A stretch of 58,343 nt of DNA from Chloroflexota bacterium (GCA_016190485.1 JACPQN010000024.1:1-58343); one strand, 5' to 3'. Shown: positions 27,474-37,502, numbered from the stretch's first letter. The notes: a model not told the origin generated them from the sequence alone. Numbers and translations: made by a program.

Positions 27474-28453
27474 TCATCACCCTGACCACGAACCCCGCCA
27501 TAGACCATACCGTCACCCTGGACGCGCTGGTGCCGGGGGATACCAACCGGGTCGTGGAAAGCCGCAGCGACCCGGGGGGCAAGGGGATCAACGTCTCTAG
27601 GGCCCTCCTGGAGCTGGGATGTGAGAGTCTGGCCATGGGCTTTGTTGCGGGCGCCCGTGGCCGGTTTGTTGAGCACGCGCTGCGGGAGCAGGGCATCTAC
27701 ACGGACTTCCTGCACATCTCCGGCCAGATCCGCACCAATATCACCATCCAAGACCGTAAGCACAACACCACCACCACCTTGAACGAGCCGGGACCCAGGG
27801 TGGAAGCCCAGCATGTGGCATCGCTGCTGCAACGGGTGAAAAAGCAGCTCAGCCCTGGCGACTGGCTCATCATCGGGGGAAGCCTGCCGCCCGGTGTGGA
27901 CCCGGGATTCTATGCCCGGGTGATTACCCTGGCCAAAGGGCTGGGCGTGCGCTGCGTCCTGGATGCCGATGGCGAACCCCTGGCCCGGGGGATTGCGGCG
28001 CAGCCATACCTGGTGAAGCCGAACCGCCTGGAGGTGGAGCGCCTGCTGGGGCGTATGCCCAAGAGCAGGGAGCCCCTGCTGGAGGCGGCGATCCGCATTC
28101 ACGAGGCAGGTGTAGCGGTGGTGGTCCTCTCCGAGGGCTACCAGGGCGCGGTGATGGTGACCAACGAGGGCACCTGGCGCGCGTACCCGCCGGCCATCGC
28201 TGCCGTGAGCCCCGTGGGTAGCGGCGATGCCATGGTGGCGGGGATGGTGCAGGTACTGAGTCAGGACGGCCCGCCCGAGGAGGCGCTGCGGCTAGGCGTG
28301 GCCGCGGGCACCGCCGCGGCCATGACGCCCGGCACGCTCTTGTGCCGCCAGGCGGACGTGGTACGCCTGCTGCCCCGGGTTCAGGTCCGCCGGATCCCCC
28401 GCGGAGACCGGACCTCGGCGCTGGCCGGCGCAGCGCCCCGCCCTCATCGGTAG
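27470..28453 (+). CDS. PfkB-family hexose kinase (1-phosphofructokinase-like)
   Basis: MIITLTTNPAIDHTVTLDALVPGDTNRVVESRSDPGGKGINVSRAL; PVGSGDAMVAGM. Confidence 0.9.
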   Translation: MIITLTTNPAIDHTVTLDALVPGDTNRVVESRSDPGGKGINVSRALLELGCESLAMGFVAGARGRFVEHALREQGIYTDFLHISGQIRTNITIQDRKHNTTTTLNEPGPRVEAQHVASLLQRVKKQLSPGDWLIIGGSLPPGVDPGFYARVITLAKGLGVRCVLDADGEPLARGIAAQPYLVKPNRLEVERLLGRMPKSREPLLEAAIRIHEAGVAVVVLSEGYQGAVMVTNEGTWRAYPPAIAAVSPVGSGDAMVAGMVQVLSQDGPPEEALRLGVAAGTAAAMTPGTLLCRQADVVRLLPRVQVRRIPRGDRTSALAGAAPRPHR

Positions 28454-28540
28454 CCAGGTGCCACGGGGTGTCCTGCTAAGCCGACTGCGCCAGACCCGTA
28501 TCCTCCTTCCCGCTCCGTTTTCTCCGCTCCGGCCACTAAC

Positions 28541-30061
28541 GTGGCGTCCCCCGCCCCTATGACGGCGTCTGCCGCTCGGTCGCCCGAAGAAGCGCAGTCC
28601 ACCGCCAGGGGGCCTGCCCAAGGGCTACCCCTCGCCTGGGCAGGAGCGCTGGCGGTGCTGGTGGTAGCGACCCGTTGGCCCTTCCGCAGCCAGTACCTCT
28701 TCAACTGGGACGCCGCGAACTTCGCTCTGGCCACTCGCCACTTCGACGTAACGCTGCACCAGCCCCACCCACCGGGGTACCCCTACTTCGTGGGCTTAGG
28801 CACGCTCGTGTCCCTGGTGGTGGGCGACGCCAACGCCGCGCTGGTGGCCGTCAGCGTGCTGCTGGAGACGCTGGCGGTGGCGTCGCTGTACCTGCTGGGC
28901 GCGCGCCTCTTCGGCCACCGGGCAGGGCTGGCGGTCGGCCTGCTGCTGGGGGCCAGTGTGACCTTCTGGAGTTATGGCGAGCTGGCGCTGGCCTACCCCG
29001 CGCTGGCCGCCTTCAGCACCCTGGTGGCCTATTTTGCCTACCGGTGCGTCGTCCAGGGGGATGATCTGCTGCTGCCGTGCGCAGTGGCCTATGGAGTGGG
29101 CAGCGGCTTTCGGCCCGACCTGGCGCTCTTCCTGCTGCCGCTGCTGCTGGCCTCCTGCTACCGCCGTCCGGCGGGCAAGGCAGTTTTGGCGCTCGCGGTG
29201 GGGGTGGGAGGCGTCCTCCTCTGGCTCCTGCCGGTGATCGCGCTCTCAGGCGGCCCAAGCGGCTATGGGGAGGTTTCCTGGGCCTACATCGGGACCGACG
29301 TGGTGGAGCGCTACGCCCCGGCGGCCCAGGGCCTGGCGGGCCTGGCGGTGAACCTCCGGGACACCGGCCAGTATCTCCTGCACGCCCTCTACGCAGAGGC
29401 CCCCGTGGTGGCCGGCGGCATCCTGCTGCTTCTGAGGCGCAGGCCCCACCGTGACGAGTGGGCCACCTACCTCTTTCTGCTGGGCTGGATGGCGCCCATG
29501 GCGGCGTTCTACGTCTTCGTCCACATCGGTGACCCCGGCTACATCTTCAGCATGCTCCCGGCGCTGCTGCTGCTGGGGATCGGCGGGTGGCGCCGCGTGA
29601 TTTCCGCCGCCTCGGAGCAGGGGCGCACGCTGGCCGCCTGCGGGCTGGCCCTGGCGCTGCTGGCGAACACCCTGGTGTTCCTGCTGCACCAGCGGCCGCT
29701 GACGCTGCCGGGCCTCCTGGCCAGCGACGCCGGCGCGGCCGCCCGGTTGAGCTACCTGCGCGGCCACCGCCCGCAGGAGGTGCTCCTGGTCTCCTACGAC
29801 AGCTACAAGAGCCTGCGCTACTACCTTCCCCAGTACACCAACTCCGTGTGGCTGGATACGGCGACGCCCCGGCGCCAGGTGTTCCCCATACCCGCAGAGG
29901 CCCGCTGGGCCATCCTGCTGGACCCCAGCGTCTTCGCGCTGGCGCAGCGCCTGCCGGCAGAGGCCGAATCGCTGCCCGGCGGGGTCTGGGCCGCCCGGCT
30001 CCCGGTGCGGGCCGGGCAGGCGCTGGTATACGAGGGCGGGCGGCTGACCCTGGAGCCGTAG
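28541..30061 (+). CDS. Polytopic membrane glycosyltransferase-like protein
   Basis: FNWDAANFALATRHFDVTLHQPHPPGYPYFVGLG; many TM helices; GTG start. Confidence 0.7.
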   Translation: MASPAPMTASAARSPEEAQSTARGPAQGLPLAWAGALAVLVVATRWPFRSQYLFNWDAANFALATRHFDVTLHQPHPPGYPYFVGLGTLVSLVVGDANAALVAVSVLLETLAVASLYLLGARLFGHRAGLAVGLLLGASVTFWSYGELALAYPALAAFSTLVAYFAYRCVVQGDDLLLPCAVAYGVGSGFRPDLALFLLPLLLASCYRRPAGKAVLALAVGVGGVLLWLLPVIALSGGPSGYGEVSWAYIGTDVVERYAPAAQGLAGLAVNLRDTGQYLLHALYAEAPVVAGGILLLLRRRPHRDEWATYLFLLGWMAPMAAFYVFVHIGDPGYIFSMLPALLLLGIGGWRRVISAASEQGRTLAACGLALALLANTLVFLLHQRPLTLPGLLASDAGAAARLSYLRGHRPQEVLLVSYDSYKSLRYYLPQYTNSVWLDTATPRRQVFPIPAEARWAILLDPSVFALAQRLPAEAESLPGGVWAARLPVRAGQALVYEGGRLTLEP

Positions 30062-30070
30062 AGGCCTTTC

Positions 30071-30733
30071 ATGGAAGCCCTGGGGCTGCTCTTTCTGTCA
30101 TCCTTCATCGTGGGCCTCTCTGGGGCCGCCACGCCGGGCCCGCTCCTCATGGTCAATATCGCCGAGGTCGCGCGCCGCGGCTTCTGGGCGGCGCCAGCGC
30201 TGGCCCTGGGCCACAGCCTGCTGGAGCTGGTGACGGTGGCGCTCTTGGGCCTGGGGTTGAGCCAGGTGCTCCACACGGGGGTGATCCCCGGACTGGTGGG
30301 CCTGCTGGGCGGCCTCTTCCTCCTCTGGATGGGAGGGGGCATGATCCGCAGCGCCCCCCGGCTCTCCCTGCGGGCCGCCATGGCCGATGCGCGGAGCAGC
30401 CCTGCCGGCCTGCCGGTGCTCCTGGGTGTCACCGCCAGTCTCTCGAACCCCTACTGGCTGGTCTGGTGGGCCACCGTGGGGGCCAGCTTCATGGTGGCGT
30501 CGCTGGCGTGGGGCCTGGTGGGCCTGGCCACCTTCTACGTGGGGCACATCGCATCGGACTTCGCCTGGTACGCCTTTGTAGGGGCCGTGGTGGCCACGGG
30601 CCGGCGCGCCATGACCGACGCTGTCTACCGGGGGCTACTGGTGGCCTGCGCCGTCTTCCTGCTGGCTCTGGGAGCCTTCTTCATCCTCTCAGGCATCGGG
30701 GCCCTGGTGGGGCTGCGCCTCATTGACGCGTAG
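30071..30733 (+). CDS. LysE family translocator
   Basis: SSFIVGLSGAATPGPLLMVNIAEVARRG; six-TM architecture. Confidence 0.85.
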   Translation: MEALGLLFLSSFIVGLSGAATPGPLLMVNIAEVARRGFWAAPALALGHSLLELVTVALLGLGLSQVLHTGVIPGLVGLLGGLFLLWMGGGMIRSAPRLSLRAAMADARSSPAGLPVLLGVTASLSNPYWLVWWATVGASFMVASLAWGLVGLATFYVGHIASDFAWYAFVGAVVATGRRAMTDAVYRGLLVACAVFLLALGAFFILSGIGALVGLRLIDA

Positions 30734-30819
30734 CGTCGCGTAGAAGGTCGGCAGGAGCGCCCGCAGCAGCGGGAAGTAGTGTAGAATAGCCAGGGCCGCT
30801 CGCCTCTGAGGAAACTGCC

Positions 30820-32148
30820 TTGACCAAGACCCTCGCGCCGGCCATGGGGCCGCCTATCACCACCCCCTTCTTCTACGGATGGCTCGTTCTGGCCATGGCC
30901 ATGGTGAGCGCGTTCCTGGCCGCGGGCAGCTCGCAGCTATTCATGGGCATCATGCTGAAGCCCATGAGCGAGGAGATGGGGTGGAGCCGCACCCTGGTCT
31001 CGGGCGCAGTCACCGCGGGCACCTTTGCGGGGGGATTCCTCTCCCCGCTGGTAGGCGCGCTGGCCGACCGGCACGGCCCGCGCATCCTGATGCCCCTGGG
31101 GGCGTGCGTCGTCTCCCTGGCCCTGCTGGCGCTCTCGGGCGTGGACTCCCTGTTGCAGTTCTACCTGGCCTATGTCGTCGCTCGTAGTGTCGCGACGGTA
31201 TGCCTGGGAGGGGTGGTGCCGTTGACCACCGTGACCAACTGGTTCTTCCGGATGCGGGGCAGAGCCCTGGGCTTGGTCGCTATGGCGCTCCCTTTGGGTG
31301 GCTCGTTGCTGGCCCTGGCCGGCGCGCAGATCATGGCCCTGGATAGCTGGCGGACGGTGTTCCTGGTCTTTGCCGCGGTGACCGCGGTCGTGGTCGTGGT
31401 CCCGTCCTACTGCATCATGCGACGGCGGCCGGAGGACATGGGCCTGTTGCCCGATGGCGCCCGAAGCGAAGGAGCCACCCCCCACGCGCCGCAGCACGGC
31501 GAGCCCGGACCGTCGTCCGAGTACAGCTTTACGCTGGGAGAGTCCCTCCGGACCCGGACCCTCTGGCTCCTGATCGTGAGCATGGTGCTGGATATCCTGG
31601 CCAACGGCGCAGTGGGCTTTCACCAGGTAGCCTACTACAGCGACATCGGCCTGTCTCCGGCGGTGGCCGCGGCGGCCCTGAGCGTGTACGGGCTGGCCGG
31701 CGCCCTCTCCAGCGGCTTCTGGGGCTTCCTGATCGAGCGGATGTCTCCCCGGGCGCTCCTGGCGCTGGTCATGCTGCTGGCCGCCCTGGCCTCGGGCCTG
31801 CTGCTGGTGGTGAACAGCGACGCCACTGCCCTGGGCGTCAGCGCGCTCTACGGCTTCGCGGCCCGGGGCGAAGGGCCCCTGCTGAACATGATCCTGGCCC
31901 GCTACTACGGGCGGGACTCCTTCGGCGCCATCAGCGGGTTCACCACGCCCTTCCTCATGCTGGGGCTGGGGCTGGGTCCGCTGGTGGGCTCCCTCACCTT
32001 CGACCTGACGGGCACCTACCAGGGGGCCTTCGCAGCCTTCGCCGCCATCTACGTGCTTACCGCAGGCTTCACCTACCTGGCCACGGCGCCCCGCCTGCCC
32101 GCCCATGCGCGGGCGGGGCGTACGGGGACAAGCGAGCAGCGTGGATGA
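30820..32148 (+). CDS. MFS transporter
   Basis: 12-TM pattern; SPLVGALADRHGPRILMPLG; TTG start. Confidence 0.88.
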   Translation: MTKTLAPAMGPPITTPFFYGWLVLAMAMVSAFLAAGSSQLFMGIMLKPMSEEMGWSRTLVSGAVTAGTFAGGFLSPLVGALADRHGPRILMPLGACVVSLALLALSGVDSLLQFYLAYVVARSVATVCLGGVVPLTTVTNWFFRMRGRALGLVAMALPLGGSLLALAGAQIMALDSWRTVFLVFAAVTAVVVVVPSYCIMRRRPEDMGLLPDGARSEGATPHAPQHGEPGPSSEYSFTLGESLRTRTLWLLIVSMVLDILANGAVGFHQVAYYSDIGLSPAVAAAALSVYGLAGALSSGFWGFLIERMSPRALLALVMLLAALASGLLLVVNSDATALGVSALYGFAARGEGPLLNMILARYYGRDSFGAISGFTTPFLMLGLGLGPLVGSLTFDLTGTYQGAFAAFAAIYVLTAGFTYLATAPRLPAHARAGRTGTSEQRG

Positions 32149-32318
32149 GAACGTAAGCACTCGCCTGTTATAATGGCATGAACCACAACCGGTGGTGAGT
32201 AAGTTTTATGCACAGGTGCGGGTGAGCCTCGAGAGCCGAAGAATAAGCGGTACTTACTGTAAGTAGAGTATACTACTCCAGTCGCTCATACTCTATTTTG
32301 AGCGAGAGGAGAAACTCG

Positions 32319-32593
32319 ATGCCAATCACGGCCATCTTTCAAGTCCAAAAGATGTCTGCTTCACAATATGACCAAGTGATTCGGGAGCTTGAGCCTCGGG
32401 TCACGGCAAGCCCAAGGGACGCCGGTATCACGTGGCCTCCCCCAATGGTGAAGGCTGGTATGTACTAGACGTTTGGGAATCCCCGGAGGCCCTCCAAGAG
32501 TTCGCCCAAGTGCTCATGCCTATTCTGATGCGGAACGGAGTCGATCCGCTACCAACCCCGCAAATTCTTCCTACGCATAACATCCTCAGTTGA
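32319..32593 (+). pseudogene. Frameshifted small conserved-type protein
   Basis: MPITAIFQVQKMSASQYDQVIRELE in one frame continues in +2 frame as GKPKGRRYHVASPNGEGWYVLDVWESPEALQEFAQVLMPILMRNGVDPLPTPQILPTHNILS-stop. Confidence 0.75.
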
Positions 32594-32633
32594 GTTAATA
32601 ACTGCAGCGCGAAGACCGAGAAGGGAGAACGCG

Positions 32634-33122
32634 ATGAGAAAGGTCATTGTTGCGGGTATTGCTGTCATAGTTGTAGTTCTAGCTCTTGCCCGCTATGGCG
32701 GTGGATTAGTTAAGGCTGCTCCAACAGCTTTTGTGACAGGAGGAGGAGCGGGGATGTTCCCCTTCCCGCCCTTTGCCGGCGACCACATAAATGTCACCCC
32801 TTCTGCCCGGCAGGGGCCCAGTGACTCGGTTCAGGGCCGGTTCAATCTCGCGCACCATAGCGCCGCTGGAGGGCTAGTAGCAGATGTGGCGGGTGAAGTG
32901 ACGTGCCTGACGGTCGTCGGCAACGCAGCGCAGGTTACCGGAGTGATCACACAAGGGGAGCAAACTGGCCAGGCAGTTGCCATTACGGTGGTGGACAACG
33001 GTGAGATTGATGCCGCGGGGGTTGACCTCTCCTTCTTTCCAGCTCCTCATCCCATTGCGCCATGTCAGGTCGTTGCGCCTTATATGCCTATCGATAGCGG
33101 CAACTTCACAGCGCACGATTAA
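32634..33122 (+). CDS. Exported hypothetical protein
   Basis: N-terminal hydrophobic signal (VIVAGIAVIVVVLALARYGG); RBS gggagaacg. Confidence 0.6.
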   Translation: MRKVIVAGIAVIVVVLALARYGGGLVKAAPTAFVTGGGAGMFPFPPFAGDHINVTPSARQGPSDSVQGRFNLAHHSAAGGLVADVAGEVTCLTVVGNAAQVTGVITQGEQTGQAVAITVVDNGEIDAAGVDLSFFPAPHPIAPCQVVAPYMPIDSGNFTAHD

Positions 33123-33198
33123 ACAAAAGGAGCGCACGCTCAAGCGAAAGGAGGTGGCAGACCGGCGAGGAGCTAGCTCACGGTACGAGCAGGAAATC

Positions 33199-34032
33199 AT
33201 GTCTTCACTAAGGAGGATAAATCCAGTGGACAGAAGAGAATTCCTAAAGACCACAGGCATCGGCTCGCTTGGCCTGATGGCGCTGCCCACTCTCCATGAC
33301 CTGTTCGAGCTAGGGGCTGTAGCAGCAGCGGCGGCAGGGGAATCCAACTTTTATGTTGTAGCGGTAAGTGCGGCCGGAACCGTCGACAACGTTCAGCATA
33401 CTGTCGTTGTAGCCGGATCAGGGAGCTTTCGCCTCGCGCACGCGGAGGGCGGCGGGATGCTCCAGGGAGGCGGCCCGTTTCTCCATTTCGATAACGCTGC
33501 TCCCGCCCCTAAGCCCGTTATTGGAGCCGGTACCTGGACAGCGAGACGATACGTGAATTACGCACCCCTGGGCAACGCCGGGCCGCTGCAAGCAGGGGTC
33601 CTGGAACTTTTGGTGGATCTCAACGCCCAGGTCCCCTCTCCCGCGGTCCTCCCAGCGCGACTGCGCATCGTGTGTAATATAGGGGCCGCCAACCTCCTGA
33701 CCGGCAAACCAGAAGGCTTCGTTCTGGCGATCCCTGGTACACCTTTTGTGCAGGGTGGAGCAGCAGGGCCCTTCCGCCCCTTGCATCCCGAACTTGGGCT
33801 CACCGCCTTTACTCCCGGTGCGGAGGTCGGGGCGTTTGATGCCGCATGGGAGCAGGAGTTCCAGCGGCTCCATGGCGGGGCACCTACCGCACAGGACCGA
33901 GCCGACCGTTTGTATTCGCTGGAGATCTTCGCGCGCGAAGGGCGTAGCCCGACCGAAGCTGAATGGTTGGCCCGCTGGCAACGCCTGCAAGAGTGGAACT
34001 CGCTGCTTGGAGGACAGGCTATCGCTGAATGA
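33199..34032 (+). CDS. Tat-signal exported hypothetical protein
   Basis: MSSLRRINPVDRREFLKTTGIGSLGLMALP, RR-x-FLK Tat-like signal; rest unrecognised. Confidence 0.65.
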   Translation: MSSLRRINPVDRREFLKTTGIGSLGLMALPTLHDLFELGAVAAAAAGESNFYVVAVSAAGTVDNVQHTVVVAGSGSFRLAHAEGGGMLQGGGPFLHFDNAAPAPKPVIGAGTWTARRYVNYAPLGNAGPLQAGVLELLVDLNAQVPSPAVLPARLRIVCNIGAANLLTGKPEGFVLAIPGTPFVQGGAAGPFRPLHPELGLTAFTPGAEVGAFDAAWEQEFQRLHGGAPTAQDRADRLYSLEIFAREGRSPTEAEWLARWQRLQEWNSLLGGQAIAE

Positions 34033-34076
34033 CAATTCTCCAGCCTAAGAAGCTGGCTCTTTAGCCGTGGCGAGAC

Positions 34077-34679
34077 TTACACGGGGGTGCGATCTCGTCT
34101 GGCCGGTTCTTTGATGGCTCGCTCCAACGTCTCGGATGTAGGAACAATGCCCTGAGTCACGAGGCGGCCATCCACCGTCACCACGGGCGGATGCCAGCCG
34201 CCCTTCAGGAGTGCTTCCGGCAGGTGGTTGAGCCACGGCTTAACGGTAACCGTCACTCGCTCTGGTCCAAAGGACTCGGCCACCCGATGCGCCACTGCCA
34301 CCGTCAGGTCGCATTCCTCGCATACTGCTTCGGGCACACGAAAGAACAGTTGTGAACCGGTCATCCGATAGACTGTAACCTCAACAGGACGGGTCCGGAC
34401 CTCGCCCTCCCTCCCTTCGTCTGGCCTTTCATGAGTGCTCAATTTCTCGCCCAGCTGCTTGTTGGACGGCTCAACCAGCACCGAACCGTCGGGAAAGACC
34501 AGTGTGGGGACGCTGCGCATCCCACCGTTAATGCGTAGGACTTCCTGTACTGCGGCCGGATCCTTGTCGATGTCTATCCACGTATATGGAATCTCCCGCT
34601 GGTCCAGGAATTGCTTAGTGCGACGGCAATCAGGGCACCAGGTGGTGCTGTAGACGATGATGGACTTGGGTGTAGTCAT
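34077..34679 (-). CDS. Glutaredoxin-like protein with second CxxC C-terminal domain
   Basis: YSTTWCPDCRRTKQFLDQREIPYTWIDIDKDP, GMRSVPTLVFPDGS; second domain with CEEC and PPVVTVDG. Confidence 0.85.
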   Translation of the reverse strand: MTTPKSIIVYSTTWCPDCRRTKQFLDQREIPYTWIDIDKDPAAVQEVLRINGGMRSVPTLVFPDGSVLVEPSNKQLGEKLSTHERPDEGREGEVRTRPVEVTVYRMTGSQLFFRVPEAVCEECDLTVAVAHRVAESFGPERVTVTVKPWLNHLPEALLKGGWHPPVVTVDGRLVTQGIVPTSETLERAIKEPARRDRTPV

Positions 34680-35106
34680 GGAGTACCTCTAATTCGTTTC
34701 AACCGCCAGGCAGATGCGATCCCAAACCCGCTGCTCTCCAGCATAGCTCATCGTCTCTGAGCGGCTATGTAAGCCTTCCTACACAAAGGAGCTGATGAGC
34801 CTGGTTACGCCTATGCGGCGAGCCACCTGGGAAGAGGAGTTCTGGAGAACTGCCATTCTTTACTACAAGGGCTCGGCCCGCCACACTTGCCGCAGCAAAA
34901 CGATGTCTTGCCACACCGGATCGCTGCCGCTTGCGGCACCCTAACTTGTTCAGGCACAACGTGAAGCAGCGAATCCTTTTCCCTCTCAACCTCTCCAAGG
35001 AAGCGGCTGCAATTAAGACACTTAGAAGGGATACCCGTTACGCTGACAAACAAGCCCCTGTGTCTACCATCCGCCACGGTGGTTCGGACCCCACTCGGAG
35101 ATCCGA

Positions 35107-35139
35107 AAACTGCAGGGGGTGGCGCTCGCCACCCCCTGC
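35107..35139 (-). terminator. Intrinsic terminator downstream of Ldh2 gene
   Basis: gcagggggtggcg/cgccaccccctgc perfect 13-bp arms; minus-strand agtttt follows. Confidence 0.7.
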
Positions 35140-35158
35140 GGCATAGCCTGGGGCTGCG

Positions 35159-36238
35159 TTACAGGTCCGGCACTACGTCCAGCTCCCGGGCCAGGTCTCG
35201 CAGGTAGGCCACCACGTCCCGGTGCAGGGGGATGCCGTTCTGGCGGCGCTCCAGCTCGCTCTCGTGGTCCGGCTCACCAGCCACGTAGACCTTGTCGTGG
35301 CCCTTGACCGGCGGCGTGGCTCCCAGGGCCCGGACCATCCGGTCCATGTGCTCTTTGAACTCGTCCACCGGCCGGAAGGCGTCGACCCGGAAGGCGCCGA
35401 AGAAGTGGCCCACCTGGCGCATCTGGAGCTCCTTGCTGTAGCCCGCGCCGGAGAGGAGGCCGCTGAAGATGTCGACGATGACAGCCAGGCCGTAGCCCTT
35501 GTGGCCGCCCTGCTCCCGGGTGGCGCCCAGGGGCAGCAGCGCCCGGCTCTCCCGGGCGGCCAGGGGATCAGTGGTGGGGTTGCCCTCCGGATCGACGGCC
35601 CAGCCCTCGGGAATGGGCACGCCCAGGATGCCGGCGATGGCCACCTTCTGGGCCGCCACGGTGCTGGTGGCAACGTCGAAGACGAAGGGGACCTCGTTCT
35701 TGGTGGGGGCGGCGATGGCGATGGGGTTGGTGCCCAGCATGGCCTCCCGGCCCCAGAGGGGCACCACGCCCGGCCCGGAGTTGGTCATGGACCAGCCGAT
35801 CATGTCGTGGGGCAGGGCCATCATGGCGTAGTAGCCCGCCATGCCGTAGTGCTTGCTGTTGCGCACGGTGACAAAGCCCACGCCCGTCTCGTGGGCCTTC
35901 TTGATGGCCAGGTCCATGCCGAACTTGCCGGCGATCATGCCCATGCCCTGGTCGCCGTCCACCACGGCCGTGGTGGCGGTCTCGAAGGGGATGGTGATCT
36001 TGGGCTTGGGGTTGATGCGGCCGTCCTTCAGCGCAGGCACGTAGATCTGCTTCACGGCGTTGCTGACGCCGTGGGAGTCTACGCCCCGCAGGTCGGCCAG
36101 CACCAGCACGTCGGCGCAGACGGCGGCGTCCTCCTCCGCGATGCCGAAGCGGGTGAAGATGCGGGTGATGAGGGTGGAGAGCTTGTCGTGGTTGACCCGG
36201 ACGGCCTCGGCTTCCGGGACTTTAAGCCACTTCATCAT
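35159..36238 (-). CDS. Ldh family (malate/L-lactate/ureidoglycolate) oxidoreductase
   Basis: DLRGVDSHGVSNAVKQIY, SKHYGMAGYYAMMA, TNPIAIAAPT, GHKGYGLAVIVDIFSGLLSGA. Confidence 0.92.
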   Translation of the reverse strand: MMKWLKVPEAEAVRVNHDKLSTLITRIFTRFGIAEEDAAVCADVLVLADLRGVDSHGVSNAVKQIYVPALKDGRINPKPKITIPFETATTAVVDGDQGMGMIAGKFGMDLAIKKAHETGVGFVTVRNSKHYGMAGYYAMMALPHDMIGWSMTNSGPGVVPLWGREAMLGTNPIAIAAPTKNEVPFVFDVATSTVAAQKVAIAGILGVPIPEGWAVDPEGNPTTDPLAARESRALLPLGATREQGGHKGYGLAVIVDIFSGLLSGAGYSKELQMRQVGHFFGAFRVDAFRPVDEFKEHMDRMVRALGATPPVKGHDKVYVAGEPDHESELERRQNGIPLHRDVVAYLRDLARELDVVPDL

Positions 36239-36384
36239 AGTGGGGACGTCCTCCTTGGTCTAGGGTGATGCGCTGTGGGAGTCGTAGGGCAGCGACGGCG
36301 AAGGCATGATAGCGCAACGATGAGGGGCTGTCTATATTCCGTCCGCGAGCGGGTGTGCAGGTCCTACGCCGCTGCCTTGCCCCC

Positions 36385-37482
36385 TCAATGCTCGAGCGTC
36401 GATCGAATTTGCTGGAAGGTGTTCTGCGTCCGTTCCGAAGGAAGGTAGCCCACGCTTCTCCCTCGTCCGGCGCGCACCAGCAATCCTTTGGCGATAAGCT
36501 TTGCGAAGTCCGCTACCGCAGACTGGTGCGAGCGCTTGGTAATGAAGCGGTAGATCCGATTGGAGATGTGCCCCGTGCGGCAGGCAGAAAACAGGATAGC
36601 CAACTGCCATCTCGAGAGGCCCTCGGCCTTGAACGCTTCTGCGAGACCATCGAGCTCTGCAACAAGCTCTCGTGTGTACGTGACGGCGGCCTCCGCCTCC
36701 TGTAAGTGAGCGACCGAGTAATATTCCATCCATGGCGTGACATCCTGGGGAGGAGCATAGTGTGGTCCAAGGGAAGCGGAGAGGGCGCGGTAATATCCCT
36801 GGGTGTCTCTGCCAAAGTGAGCTTCAAGAGACACCAGGTACTGTGAGCGGAACCCCCCCCTGTACATGACCAGTGCGTCGAGCACTCTGGCGGTGCGGCC
36901 GTTGCCGTCAAGAAAGGGATGAATCGCCACTAAGTTCAAGTGTGCGAGCCCCGCCTTATAGGTGGCTGGCAGTGTGTCGTCTCGATTGAGCCACTGAACG
37001 AACTCCCCCATAAGCTCGGGCACGTTCTCAGGGGGAGGGGGCAGAAACACCCTTCTTCCGGTCAGTCGGTCGACCACGTAGTTCTGTTCTGTGCGATATT
37101 GGCCCGGTCCATACGCTCCCGGAAGAGATTTGGTTACCAGGTAGTGAATTGTATGGAGGACGTCATCGGAGATGGTGAAAGCGCGCGCGCTCCACCTTTG
37201 AATATAGGAGAGCGCCTCCCGATAGTTGATGGCCTCCTGCACCTGATCCTCCGGCGCACGGATTCTCTGTCCAGACAGCAGGCTTTCGACCTGGGCTAGG
37301 GTGAGGGTGTTGCCCTCAATTCTCGTGGAGTAGTGGACAGACTGAACGAGAGCGTGCTGCCGCAGCGCTAAGGTATACTCCTCGGGCAATCGGGCATATG
37401 GATCCAGCACCGCGCGCACAGCCTCGAGCGCCTGCAGGCACTGCTCCATCGGCATTGATGGCGTGAGGTCTAAATAGAGCAC
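36385..37482 (-). CDS. Fic domain protein (class II) with C-terminal winged-helix-like region
   Basis: HPFLDGNGRTARVLDAL Fic motif; STRIEGNTL N-terminal inhibitory motif; C-terminal wHTH-like segment. Confidence 0.92.
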   Translation of the reverse strand: MLYLDLTPSMPMEQCLQALEAVRAVLDPYARLPEEYTLALRQHALVQSVHYSTRIEGNTLTLAQVESLLSGQRIRAPEDQVQEAINYREALSYIQRWSARAFTISDDVLHTIHYLVTKSLPGAYGPGQYRTEQNYVVDRLTGRRVFLPPPPENVPELMGEFVQWLNRDDTLPATYKAGLAHLNLVAIHPFLDGNGRTARVLDALVMYRGGFRSQYLVSLEAHFGRDTQGYYRALSASLGPHYAPPQDVTPWMEYYSVAHLQEAEAAVTYTRELVAELDGLAEAFKAEGLSRWQLAILFSACRTGHISNRIYRFITKRSHQSAVADFAKLIAKGLLVRAGRGRSVGYLPSERTQNTFQQIRSTLEH

Positions 37483-37502
37483 CTGGACGATTGCGACGGG
37501 AT

